A DNA stretch of 34,926 nucleotides from Actinocrinis sp046724665 (GCA_046724665.1 JBKOWZ010000313.1:1-34926); one strand, 5' to 3'; counted from the first letter of the stretch, positions 24,704-32,236 are shown. Numbers and translations: made by a program. The notes: generated by a model not told the origin, from the letters alone.

Positions 24704-25375
24704 TCAGCCGCGTTCGAACCGGAAGCCGACCCCGCGCACGGTGGAGATGAACCGCGGGTTCGCCGCGTCATCGCCGAGCTTCTTGCGCAGCCAGGAGATG
24801 TGCATGTCCAGCGTCTTGGTCGAGGACCACCAGGTGGTGTCCCAGACCTCGCGCATCAGCTGCTCACGGGTTATCACCCGGCCGGCGTCGCGGACCAGCA
24901 CGCGCAGCAGGTCGAACTCCTTCGCGGTCAGGTTCAGCTCCTCGTCGCCGAGGAAGGCGCGGTGCGACTCGACGTCGATGCGCACGCCGCGCGCGGCCGT
25001 GCCGCTGTCCGGGGAGCCGCGGCGCAGCAGCGCGCGCACCCGGGCGAGCAGTTCGGCGAGCCGGAACGGCTTGGTGACGTAGTCGTCGGCCCCGGCGTCG
25101 AGGCCGACGACGGTGTCCACCTCGTCGGCGCGGGCGGTCAGGACGAGGACGGGGAAGCCGTGGCCGTCGGTGCGCAGCCGGCGGCAGACCTCCAGCCCGT
25201 CCATGCCGGGCAGGCCGAGGTCGAGCACGAGCAGGTCCACCACGCCGGACTGGGCCAGGGCCAGCGCCCCGGGGCCGTCGGCGCGCAGGTCCACGTCGTA
25301 GCCCTCCCGGCGCAGCGCGCGGGCCAGCGGCTCGGCGATGGCCACGTCGTCCTCAGCGAGCAGTACGCGGGTCAT
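24704..25375 (-). CDS. OmpR-type response regulator
   Basis: 223 residues. The receiver domain (1-118) has the acidic pair at 9-10 (AEDD), the phosphoacceptor Asp52 (VLDLGLPG), LTARAD and the conserved Lys in VTKPF. The winged-helix DNA-binding domain (about 125-222) contains LTAKEFDLLRVLVRDAGRVITREQLMREVW and RKKLGDD...ISTVRGVGFRFE. It is the partner of the downstream kinase. Its promoter must lie in the 138-bp gap 25376-25513, in which I see no clear elements. Confidence 0.94.
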   Translation of the reverse strand: MTRVLLAEDDVAIAEPLARALRREGYDVDLRADGPGALALAQSGVVDLLVLDLGLPGMDGLEVCRRLRTDGHGFPVLVLTARADEVDTVVGLDAGADDYVTKPFRLAELLARVRALLRRGSPDSGTAARGVRIDVESHRAFLGDEELNLTAKEFDLLRVLVRDAGRVITREQLMREVWDTTWWSSTKTLDMHISWLRKKLGDDAANPRFISTVRGVGFRFERG

Positions 25376-25513
25376 GGGGCGATCGTAGGCTGCTTCACCC
25401 GGTTAGCGGGATACTCCCTGGTAACCCCGAGCCAGTTTCCTCGATTCGGCCCGTACTTGCTCCTCCTTTGCGCGTTTTGTCGCCGGTCGGCCACCATCCG
25501 CCAACCCACCGGG

Positions 25514-27559
25514 CTACGCCAAGGACTCGACCCAGGCGGAGTGCAGACCGGCGAAGTGTCCGGCGGACGCGCCGAGCAGTTCGGCCGGAGTGCCGTCCTC
25601 GACGATCCGGCCGGCCTCCATCACCAGGACCCGGTCGGCGATCTCGACGGTGGACAGCCGGTGCGCGATGATCAGCGCGGTCCGCTCGGCCAGGATCGTG
25701 CGCAGCGCACGCTGCACGAGGCGCTCGCTGGGCACGTCGAGCGAGGAGGTCGCCTCGTCGAGTACCAGCACCGCCGGATCGGCCAGGAACGCGCGGGCGA
25801 AGGCGACCAGCTGCCGCTGCCCGGCCGAGAGCCGTCCGCCGCGCTTCTTGACGTCGGTGGCGTAGCCGTCCGGGAGCGCGGCGATGAACCCGTGCGCGCC
25901 GATGGCCCGCGCCGCCTCCTCGACCTGGGCGTCGGTGGCCTCGGGCCGGCCGAACCTGATGTTGTCCGCGACGGTGCCGGTGAACAGGAAGTTCTCCTGC
26001 GTCACCATCACCACGGCGCGGCGCAGGTCAGCGTCGCGCAGCTCGCGCAGGTCCACCCCGTCGAGCCGCACCGCCCCGGCGTCTGGATCGTAGAACCGGC
26101 ACATCAGCCGGGCCAGGGTGGACTTGCCCGCGCCGGTCGCGCCGACCAGGGCGACAGTCTGCCCGGCCGGGATGGCGAGGTCGAGATCGGGCAGGATGAC
26201 CCGCTCAGGCGCGGGCATGCCGTCCCCGGCCGCACCATCCGCACTATCCGCACTATCCGCACCGCTCGCGCCGAGTTGCCTGGACTGCTGCTCACGCCGC
26301 GGGTAAGCGAACCGCACCGCGTCGAACCGCAGCTCGCCGCGCACCTGCCGCGGCAGCTCGACCGGCTCGGCGGGCTCGGGGACCGCGGCCTCCTCCTCGA
26401 GCACGCCGGAGAGCTTCTCCAGCGCGGCGGTGGCCGACTGGTAGGAGGTGTAGAACATGGCCAGGTCCTGCAACGGGTCGAAGAATCGCCGCAGGTACAG
26501 CAGGTAGGCGGTCAGCACGCCGACCTGGAGCGCGTGGTCCATCACCTGGAAGCCGCCGAAGACCAGCACCGCGGCGGTCATCGTCGCGCCGACCGCCTTG
26601 ATGCCGGGCATGAACCAGGCCATCAGGCGCGTCGCGTCGGCGTTGGCGTTCCTGTAGTCGGTGCTCAGCTCGTCGAAGATCCGGTCGTTGCGCGGCTCGC
26701 GGCGGAAGGCCTGCACGGCGCGGATGCCGTTGAGCGTCTCGACGAAGTGCACGATCAGCGCGGCGATGGTCTCGCGGGTTCGCCGGTAGGCGATTCGTGA
26801 GCCGCGGGTGTACCAGCGCAGCAGCAGATACAGCGCAGGCAGGCAGACCAGCAGGAACAGCGAGAGCTGCGGGTCGAGGACGGCGAGGACGATGCCGATG
26901 ACCGCGATGTTGAGCACGGCGTTGACCAGCCCGTCGAGACTGGCGTTGACCAGGTCGCCGAGCGCGTCGAGGTCGTTGGTCAATCGCGAGATCACCCGGC
27001 CCGAGGTGTACCGCTCGTGGAAGGCGATCGGCAGCCGCTGGAACTGGCGGAAGACCCGGCCGCGCAGGTCGAGCAGCACGTCCTGGCCGATCCGCCCGGC
27101 CAGCTTCAGGAACCGCAGCCGCAGCAGCGCCCCGAACAGCGCGGTCAGCAGGATCGCGCTGACCGCGGCCCCGATCGGCGCCCAGTCGCCGTGCCGGATC
27201 GCCGGGATCCCGGAGTCGATGCCCACGGAGACCAGGTAAGGCGCGGCCATCTCGGCGCCGGTGACCACGACGATGAGGAAGCTGGCCCAGGCCAGCGCGC
27301 GGCGGTGCGGGCGCAGCAACGAGCCGAGCAGCCGCCGAGAGCGAGCGCGCAGGAACAGTCCGCCGCTGGCGGAAACCTCGTCGATCTTCTCCGCCGCTAC
27401 CCCGCGCCAGTCGTCCTGCGCAACCTGGAGCCGCGTGGCGTTCTCCCCCGCCGCCGCTCCGCCAGCAGAGGAGTCGACGTCAGTATCGGTATTGGTATCG
27501 GTGTCGGTATCGGTATCACGGCCGGGGCCGGCATTGCTGTCAGTGCCGAGCACGGTCAT
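25514..27559 (-). CDS. ABC exporter half-transporter with catalytic NBD
   Basis: 681 residues. An N-terminal Thr/Asp-rich stretch (about 13-26) precedes a six-helix exporter membrane domain (about 70-370) and an ATPase domain (about 395-675). The ATPase has Walker A GATGAGKST, Q-loop VTQENFLF, signature LSAGQ, Walker B VLVLDEATSSLD with the catalytic Glu, and H-loop IIAHRLST. A low-complexity insert (GASGADSADSADGAAG, about 430-445) interrupts the start of the ATPase domain. It starts 2 bp after the upstream half-transporter. The pairing of a canonical Walker B here with a degenerate one in the partner points to a heterodimeric multidrug- or lipid-type exporter. Substrate unknown. Confidence 0.9.
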   Translation of the reverse strand: MTVLGTDSNAGPGRDTDTDTDTNTDTDVDSSAGGAAAGENATRLQVAQDDWRGVAAEKIDEVSASGGLFLRARSRRLLGSLLRPHRRALAWASFLIVVVTGAEMAAPYLVSVGIDSGIPAIRHGDWAPIGAAVSAILLTALFGALLRLRFLKLAGRIGQDVLLDLRGRVFRQFQRLPIAFHERYTSGRVISRLTNDLDALGDLVNASLDGLVNAVLNIAVIGIVLAVLDPQLSLFLLVCLPALYLLLRWYTRGSRIAYRRTRETIAALIVHFVETLNGIRAVQAFRREPRNDRIFDELSTDYRNANADATRLMAWFMPGIKAVGATMTAAVLVFGGFQVMDHALQVGVLTAYLLYLRRFFDPLQDLAMFYTSYQSATAALEKLSGVLEEEAAVPEPAEPVELPRQVRGELRFDAVRFAYPRREQQSRQLGASGADSADSADGAAGDGMPAPERVILPDLDLAIPAGQTVALVGATGAGKSTLARLMCRFYDPDAGAVRLDGVDLRELRDADLRRAVVMVTQENFLFTGTVADNIRFGRPEATDAQVEEAARAIGAHGFIAALPDGYATDVKKRGGRLSAGQRQLVAFARAFLADPAVLVLDEATSSLDVPSERLVQRALRTILAERTALIIAHRLSTVEIADRVLVMEAGRIVEDGTPAELLGASAGHFAGLHSAWVESLA
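26235..26262 (-). repeat. 9-bp in-frame repeat encoding Ala-Asp-Ser
   Basis: CCGCACTAT-type units repeated in tandem on the + strand encode (A-D-S)n on the minus strand, inside a poorly conserved loop before Walker A. Confidence 0.6.
27480..27525 (-). repeat. 6-bp in-frame repeat encoding Thr-Asp near the N-terminus
   Basis: Repeated GGTATC/GGTGTC hexamers on the + strand encode DTDTDTDTNTDTD at residues 13-25 of the second half-transporter, before the first membrane helix. Confidence 0.65.
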
Positions 27560-27561
27560 GC

Positions 27562-29724
27562 CTACACACCCTCCTCAACGAGTTCGGAGCTCTGCGACAG
27601 CAAGTCGCGGTAACCGGGTTCGGTCTCCAGCAGTTCGTGGTGCGTGCCGAGCGCGATGACGGTGTGACCACCGCCAGATGGATGCGGACCGAGCAGCGCG
27701 ACCCGGTCGGCGAGCAGCACGGTCGATGCACGATGCGCGACGACCAGGCCGGTCGTGGCAGCCAGGACCGCGCGCAGCGCCTGCTCGACCAGGCCCTCGG
27801 TGTGCACGTCGAGGGCGGAAAGCGGGTCGTCGAGCACCAGCACCGGCGGCCGCCCAAGCACCGCGCGAGCCAGGGCGAGCCGCTGCCGCTGCCCGCCGGA
27901 CAGCGAGAGCCCCTGCTCGCCGACGCGCGTGTCCAGACCCCAGGGCAGGTCATACACGAACTCGGCCTGCGCAATCCGCAGCGCCTCGGCGACCTGCTCC
28001 GACGTGGCCGAAGGGCGGCCGAGCACCAGGTTCTCCCGGACGCTGGCGGAGAAGAGCGTCGGATCCTCGAAGGCGCAGGCGACCCGGGCGCGCAGCTCGG
28101 TCAGTGGCAGCTCGCGCACGTCGGTCCCGTCGAGCAGGATGCGGCCGCCGGTCACGTCGTACAGGCGAGGTACCAGTGCGGTGAGCGTGGTCTTGCCGCA
28201 CCCGGTGGGTCCAACGAGGGCGACGGTCTCGCCGGGCAGGAGCCGCAGGTTCACGTCGGTGAGAATCGGCTGGTCCGACGGGCGGCCGATCGCCACCGGA
28301 TAGCTGAACGAGACACCCTCGAACACCAGCCGAGCCGCCTGCTGATCCACCCCACGCAGACCGGACCCGTCCTGACCCGACCGGTACTCACCCGACACAC
28401 GGAGGCCGGGCCTGTCCCGCCCCGACTGCTGCTCGCCCAACGCACCCTGACCGGAGCCGTCCTGACCAGACCAGTGTTCACCCGACGCACGCAGGCCAGG
28501 CCTATCCCGCCCCGACCGGTACTCACCCGACGCACGTAGGCCGGACCCGTCCTGCCCCGACGCACGCTGACTGTGCCCGTCCTGACCAGACCCGCGCTGA
28601 TCCACTACACGCTGACCGGACCCGCCCCGGCCGAGCCCGTCCTGGCCAGATCCGTGATCGGACTCACCGCTCCGCGAGTGCTCAGCAGCCACCAGCGGAG
28701 TACGGGGAGTACTGATCGGATTGGCAATCCGCGGCTGCGAGTCGAGCACCTCGAACACCCGCTCCGCCGCCGTATTGGCCTCCTGCGAGGCCGCGAGCAG
28801 CCAGCCCATCGACTCGATCGGCCAGATCAGCAGCAGGTAGAGCGAGATGAAGGCGATCAGCGTGCCGAGCGTGAGCGTGCCGCTAGCCACCGCCGCACCA
28901 CCGCCGAGCACCACCAGCCCAAGCACCACCTGCGGCTGAGCGATGATCAGCGCCCAGATCTCGGCCAGCGTCTTGATCTGGGTCAGTTGCAGGCTGCGCA
29001 GCTTGACCGACTTGGCGAGGTAGCGCTCGGTCAGGAAGCCGGCCCGGCCGAACGCCTTGATCGCGCGGATGCCGAGCGCGGACTCCTCGACGTCGGTAGC
29101 CACCTCGCCCTGCTGGTCCTGCACGGCGCGGATCTGTATGCGATAGACCCGCTCATACTTGAAGACCACGTAGCTCAGCGGGAGCCCGAAGGCCACCACC
29201 AGTGCGCCGAGCAGCGGATGGATGACCACCAGCAGCACACTCACCACACCGAACGTGATCGTGTTGACCACCAGGAAGATCAGCGCGAAGCCGAGGAAGC
29301 GGCGGATCGCGGAGATGTCGCTGGTCATCCGGGCGACGAGTTGCCCGGACTGCCAAGAGTCGTGAAAGCCCACGTCGAGACGTTGCAAGTGGGCGTACAA
29401 GTCGTCGCGCAGGTCCTTCTCAATGCCGAGCGCGCTGTTCGCCAGGGTGAGTCGGCGGGCGAGGATCAGCGCCGCCTCGGCGAGACCGAACAGCAGGGCG
29501 TAGAAGCCGAGCAACCAGAGCCCGCCGCGGTCGCCGCGGCGCAGTGGCCCATCGACGACAGCCCTGGTCAGCAGTGGGACGGCGACCCCGACGAGGGTCC
29601 CGCCGAGAGCGACGGTGAACATGAGGAGCATCTGCCACCGGTACGGGCGAACGTAGGACTTCAGACGCCATAGGGACGCGAAAGATCCGCCTGAAGGCGA
29701 TGAAGGGGGCATGGTAAGGACCAT
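27562..29724 (-). CDS. ABC exporter half-transporter with degenerate NBD and minisatellite-expanded linker
   Basis: 721 residues. The membrane domain (about 15-340) begins SLWRLKSYVRPYRWQMLLMF. The ATPase domain (about 470-715) has Walker A GPTGCGKTT, signature LSGGQRQR, Walker B VLVLDDPLSALD with Asp in place of the catalytic Glu, and H-loop VVAHRAST. Such asymmetry is typical of heterodimeric exporters. Between the domains (about residues 355-458) lies a hydrophilic repeat region of 15-residue units not expected in this family. The start is uncertain: ATG 29724 is used, while ATG 29712 and GTG 29748 are alternatives, none with a good ribosome site. First gene of the pair; divergent from cspA. 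Confidence 0.88.
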   Translation of the reverse strand: MVLTMPPSSPSGGSFASLWRLKSYVRPYRWQMLLMFTVALGGTLVGVAVPLLTRAVVDGPLRRGDRGGLWLLGFYALLFGLAEAALILARRLTLANSALGIEKDLRDDLYAHLQRLDVGFHDSWQSGQLVARMTSDISAIRRFLGFALIFLVVNTITFGVVSVLLVVIHPLLGALVVAFGLPLSYVVFKYERVYRIQIRAVQDQQGEVATDVEESALGIRAIKAFGRAGFLTERYLAKSVKLRSLQLTQIKTLAEIWALIIAQPQVVLGLVVLGGGAAVASGTLTLGTLIAFISLYLLLIWPIESMGWLLAASQEANTAAERVFEVLDSQPRIANPISTPRTPLVAAEHSRSGESDHGSGQDGLGRGGSGQRVVDQRGSGQDGHSQRASGQDGSGLRASGEYRSGRDRPGLRASGEHWSGQDGSGQGALGEQQSGRDRPGLRVSGEYRSGQDGSGLRGVDQQAARLVFEGVSFSYPVAIGRPSDQPILTDVNLRLLPGETVALVGPTGCGKTTLTALVPRLYDVTGGRILLDGTDVRELPLTELRARVACAFEDPTLFSASVRENLVLGRPSATSEQVAEALRIAQAEFVYDLPWGLDTRVGEQGLSLSGGQRQRLALARAVLGRPPVLVLDDPLSALDVHTEGLVEQALRAVLAATTGLVVAHRASTVLLADRVALLGPHPSGGGHTVIALGTHHELLETEPGYRDLLSQSSELVEEGV
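28350..28665 (-). repeat. 45-bp minisatellite encoding 15-residue repeats in an ABC exporter linker
   Basis: Successive units read SGQDGSGLRASGEYR, SGRDRPGLRASGEHW, SGQDGSGQGALGEQQ, SGRDRPGLRVSGEYR and SGQDGSGLRGVDQQA. More diverged units (HGSGQDGLGRGGSGQR, GSGQDGHSQRA) precede them. The frame is preserved throughout and no stop occurs. The DNA shows the same 45-bp periodicity, with cccgaccggtactcacccga-type blocks. Confidence 0.85.
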
Positions 29725-29746
29725 AGGGGCCGCCTGCTCGTCGCGC

Positions 29747-29765
29747 ACCAGGTTTTTGACCTGGT
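29747..29765. repeat. Small hairpin upstream of the ABC exporter start
   Basis: ACCAGGT and ACCTGGT pair around a TTTTG loop (7-bp stem). It lies about 25 nt before ATG 29724 on the minus strand and could be leader structure or an operator. Confidence 0.35.
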
Positions 29766-29916
29766 TGAACCGGATACGGCAGCACTCGGCGCGCACGAGG
29801 CGGCGAGCGCTCGTAGGTTGTTTCGAATTCACCCGTTCGAACGAGCGACGGGAGAGTCGTGACGTGTTAGGGTGACTGCGGTTGCAGCTGCAGTTCCCTG
29901 AATGCTTCGTTTGAAC

Positions 29917-29950
29917 GCCCGCGGGAGTACGGCCGCGGGCCTTTGTGTTT
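29917..29950 (+). promoter_or_regulatory. Hairpin plus T-rich tract in the cspA leader (possible attenuator)
   Basis: GCCCGCGG (29917-29924) pairs perfectly with CCGCGGGC (29933-29940) around GAGTACGG and is followed at once by CTTTGTGTTT. This looks like an intrinsic terminator placed about 110 nt before the cspA start codon, so it could attenuate transcription or be a temperature-sensitive leader fold. Confidence 0.5.
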
Positions 29951-30059
29951 CCGTGGCACTCTCCCTGGTGCGGCCGACAAAGCGGGACGGTTCGTGGAGG
30001 GCAACCCGGGATCCACACCCTGTGGAACCCGTCCGACGTCCCCTTCTATGAGGAGAGAG

Positions 30060-30263
30060 ATGGCTTCCGGTACGGTCAAGTGGTTCAACGCGGAGAAGGG
30101 CTACGGCTTCATCTCCCAGGACGACGGCGGAGCCGACGTCTTCGTCCACTTCACTGCGATCCAGACGAACGGTTACCGCACCCTCGACGAGAATCAGCGC
30201 GTCGAGTTCGACGTGACCGCCGGTCCCAAGGGCCCGCAGGCTGAGAACGTCAAGCCGCTGTAG
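30060..30263 (+). CDS. CspA-family cold-shock protein
   Basis: 67 residues, the standard length. Starts MASGTVKWFNAEKGYGFISQ; the RNA-binding motifs KGYGFIS (13-19) and VFVHF (27-31) are intact. It binds single-stranded nucleic acid as an RNA chaperone. A GAGGAGAGAG ribosome site immediately precedes ATG 30060. The long leader and a terminator at 30312-30339 suggest a single-gene transcript. Confidence 0.96.
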   Translation: MASGTVKWFNAEKGYGFISQDDGGADVFVHFTAIQTNGYRTLDENQRVEFDVTAGPKGPQAENVKPL

Positions 30264-30311
30264 TCGGCTGCACCAAGAAGCCCCTCTCAGTTCGGTACGG
30301 GGCGACTCGCT

Positions 30312-30345
30312 CGCTCCGCGTCCATCCGGGCGCGGAGCGTTGTGC
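30312..30345 (+). terminator. Likely terminator of cspA
   Basis: CGCTCCGCG (30312-30320) pairs with CGCGGAGCG (30331-30339) around a 10-nt loop and is followed by TTGTGCTCT. The stem is perfect, the T-tract is weak. Confidence 0.6.
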
Positions 30346-30404
30346 TCTCACGCACTCTGTCTATGCACGTTGCGTCTATGCATGCTGCGTCTCGTGCACT
30401 CTGC
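30342..30404. repeat. 15-bp tandem repeat between cspA and fdhD
   Basis: TCTATGCACGTTGCG (30360-30374) and TCTATGCATGCTGCG (30375-30389) are adjacent 15-bp units with 13 identical bases. Diverged relatives flank them (30342-30359, 30390-30404). Nearby, CTGGCTCCCGGCA occurs twice (30431-30443 and 30462-30474). Confidence 0.65.
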
Positions 30405-30443
30405 CCGGTGACGGCACTGCGATGACGGCACTGGCTCCCGGCA

Positions 30444-30459
30444 GCAGCACTAGAGCCTG
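30444..30459 (+). repeat. 16-bp match to the left MITE junction
   Basis: GCAGCACTAGAGCCTG here is identical to 7318-7333, which spans the outer end of the MITE-like element. No opposite inverted repeat is found nearby, so it may be a decayed end or chance. Confidence 0.4.
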
Positions 30460-30528
30460 CGCTGGCTCCCGGCAACGGTTCTGACCCTGTTCTCTGAACC
30501 GTGCCGTCGGTGGAGGTACGGTGCATGC

Positions 30529-31635
30529 ATGGGCAGGGTTACGACGCGTGAACCGGTATTGAGGCTCAGCGGGAACGCTGACGGGGCCGACAGCGGGGGC
30601 GGGGCCATACGCTCACGGGACACCCTCGTCGCGGAGGAGCCTCTGGAGATCCGGGTCGGAGGCAAGCAGATCGCGGTCACGATGCGCACGCCCGGCGACG
30701 ACTTCGACCTGGTCGCCGGCTACCTGGTCGGCGAAGGCGTGATCCGCAGCCCGGACCAGCTGGCCCGGATGCGCTTCTGCGGCGACTTCGCCTGCTCAGG
30801 CCCGATCGGACTCACGCCTGATGCCCATGGTGCGTCTGTCGAGACGCTTGAACCAGCCGAGCGTCTTGAACCAGTCATGCCCCCTGCACCAGTAGAGCCC
30901 CTTGCATCAGTAGAGCCCGTTGCATCAGTAGAGCCCGTTGAACCAGTCGTGCCCCTTCCACTAGTCGCGCACGTTCAACTAGTCGCGCACGTTGAACCAG
31001 CCGCGCTTCCTAGATCAATAGCGTCCAGACGTACCGAAGTCGCACACGACGCGTACAACATCGTCGATGTCAGCCTTGCACCCGGGACGGCGCTGCCACT
31101 CTGGTCGCTCGACCGGACGACCTACACCACAAGCGCGTGCGGCGTCTGCGGCAAGTCCTCCATCGAAGCAGTGCGCGCCAATGCGCACTGGAGTGTGCAG
31201 TCCGATCCGGTACGGATCAGCCCGCAGGTCCTGTATTCGCTGCCGAAGACGCTGCGCGCCGGGCAGAAGCTGTTCGCCAAGACCGGCGGTCTGCATGCGG
31301 CTGGCTTGTTCACCTCCGAGGGCGAGTTGGTGTGCGTGCGCGAGGACGTAGGCCGGCACAACGCGGTGGACAAGGTGATCGGTTGGGCGCTGCGCGCCGA
31401 CAGGCTCCCACTACGGGGACACCTACTGGCGGTCAGCGGCCGGGCATCCTTCGAACTGGTGCAGAAGGCGGCAGCAGCAGGCATTCCGGTGCTGGCTGCG
31501 GTCTCCGCTCCGTCATCGCTCGCCGTTGAGCTCGCCCGCGCATCAGGCATGACGCTCGCCGGATTCGTGCGCGGCGAGTCCGCGAACGTCTACACCGGAG
31601 CAGAGCGGATCAGCCTGCCCAGCCCAGCGCGTTGA
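30529..31635 (+). CDS. fdhD: Formate dehydrogenase accessory sulfurtransferase FdhD with repeat insertion
   Basis: 368 residues. N-terminal EEPLEIRVGGKQIAVTMRTPGDDFDLVAGYLVGEGVI and the catalytic cysteine pair CGVCG (Cys204, Cys207), then GLHAAGLFTSEGELVCVREDVGRHNAVDKVIG and SGRASFELVQKAAAAGIPVL identify FdhD. It passes sulfur from a cysteine desulfurase to the bis-MGD molybdenum cofactor of formate dehydrogenase. About 70 residues (roughly 97-168) built of Val-Glu-Pro-type hexapeptide repeats are inserted; without them the length (~297) is normal for the family. GGAGG stands 12 nt before ATG 30529. No formate dehydrogenase gene is in the window. Confidence 0.92.
   Translation: MGRVTTREPVLRLSGNADGADSGGGAIRSRDTLVAEEPLEIRVGGKQIAVTMRTPGDDFDLVAGYLVGEGVIRSPDQLARMRFCGDFACSGPIGLTPDAHGASVETLEPAERLEPVMPPAPVEPLASVEPVASVEPVEPVVPLPLVAHVQLVAHVEPAALPRSIASRRTEVAHDAYNIVDVSLAPGTALPLWSLDRTTYTTSACGVCGKSSIEAVRANAHWSVQSDPVRISPQVLYSLPKTLRAGQKLFAKTGGLHAAGLFTSEGELVCVREDVGRHNAVDKVIGWALRADRLPLRGHLLAVSGRASFELVQKAAAAGIPVLAAVSAPSSLAVELARASGMTLAGFVRGESANVYTGAERISLPSPAR
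30848..31010 (+). repeat. 18-bp in-frame repeat inside fdhD
   Basis: Units such as GTAGAGCCCGTTGCATCA recur with an 18-bp period and later change to ACTAGTCGCGCACGTTCA-type units. They encode VEPLAS, VEPVAS, VEPVEP, VVPLPL, VAHVQL, VAHVEP. The insert is in frame and stop-free. Confidence 0.8.
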
Positions 31636-31671
31636 CTCGACGTCAGCTCAGCACTGGCCGAGGGCCAGCTT

Positions 31672-31760
31672 CTAGTCGCGAGGCAAATTGATGCGTCAGA
31701 CGAGAGCAGCGGCTTCAAGTCGCAACGTCAGCGCAGGCGTCGGACGAGCGCCGTAGCGCT
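31672..31760 (-). pseudogene. Two tandem remnant copies of the 3' end of the double-HTH gene
   Basis: Segment 31673-31719 matches the gene's own end (31761-31807) at 40 of 47 positions, 88 bp away. On the minus strand it reads LEAAALV, a stop, RINLPRD and a stop, against LEAAALVRRLTWPRD and stop in the gene. A middle copy (31718-31760) reads SATALVRRLR then stop. The three units have a period of about 44 bp, and lie directly downstream of the functional stop codon. Confidence 0.75.
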
Positions 31761-32236
31761 TAGTCGCGAGGCCACGTGAGGCGACGGACGAGAGCAGCGG
31801 CTTCGAGCGTTGAGCGCACGCCGAGCTTGCTCAGGATGTTGCGCACGTGCGTGCGCACCGTATGCCGGGACAGACTCAGTCGCTCGGCCATTGTTGCTTG
31901 TGCCAAACCCTGGACCATGCATGCCAGGACCTCATGCTCACGACGCGTGAGAGCAGCTAACGGATCGGGCTCCCGGGCTCTGGTCGTCGGCTGCGGCGCA
32001 GGTGCCGATGTCACCGCGACGGCCTGGATGCGTGAGCGGGCACCGAGCTTGACGAGGACGTTGTTCGCATGCGTGCGGGCAGTGGATGAGGCGATAGCCA
32101 GGTCTCTCGCGATTTGCCGGGTCGATTGGCCGTCGGCGATCCGGCGCAGTACCTCGCGCTCACGCATGGTCAGTCTTGGCGCGCTGGCCTGACGCGCCGT
32201 GCCGAGTCGCGGCAATTCGCAGTGGTCGAAGCCCAT
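31760..32236 (-). CDS. Small protein with two tandem LuxR-type HTH domains
   Basis: 158 residues with no receiver or ligand domain. HTH 1 (about 22-73): LTMREREVLRRIADGQSTRQIARDLAIASSTARTHANNVLVKLG. HTH 2 (about 95-150): LTRREHEVLACMVQGLAQATMAERLSLSRHTVRTHVRNILSKLG. Each is a complete GerE/LuxR four-helix domain, joined by a 20-residue Ala/Pro/Thr linker. It is probably a transcription regulator binding two half-sites as a monomer or a larger assembly. A strong AAAGGAGG ribosome site is 8 nt before ATG 32236 and is partly inside an inverted repeat. Two decayed copies of its 3' end follow the stop. Confidence 0.88.
   Translation of the reverse strand: MGFDHCELPRLGTARQASAPRLTMREREVLRRIADGQSTRQIARDLAIASSTARTHANNVLVKLGARSRIQAVAVTSAPAPQPTTRAREPDPLAALTRREHEVLACMVQGLAQATMAERLSLSRHTVRTHVRNILSKLGVRSTLEAAALVRRLTWPRD

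Larger units (their letters stand above)
29725..30059. other. Divergent ABC exporter/cspA intergenic region with long cspA leader
   Basis: 335 bp without a gene. It contains the hairpin at 29747-29765, palindromes CGAGCGCTCG near 29804 and TGCAGCTGCA near 29883, a possible TAGGGT -10 near 29869 and the GC-rich hairpin 29917-29940. cspA therefore probably has a leader of 150 nt or more, as is common for cold-shock genes. No -35 is convincing. Confidence 0.5.

Noticed and set aside
23642..26800. Very long + strand open frame (over 1000 codons)
   Set aside because: It lies antisense to the kinase, response regulator and ABC exporter genes. Such frames are a by-product of high GC at third codon positions; the composition is Arg/Gly/His/Gln-rich with no motifs.
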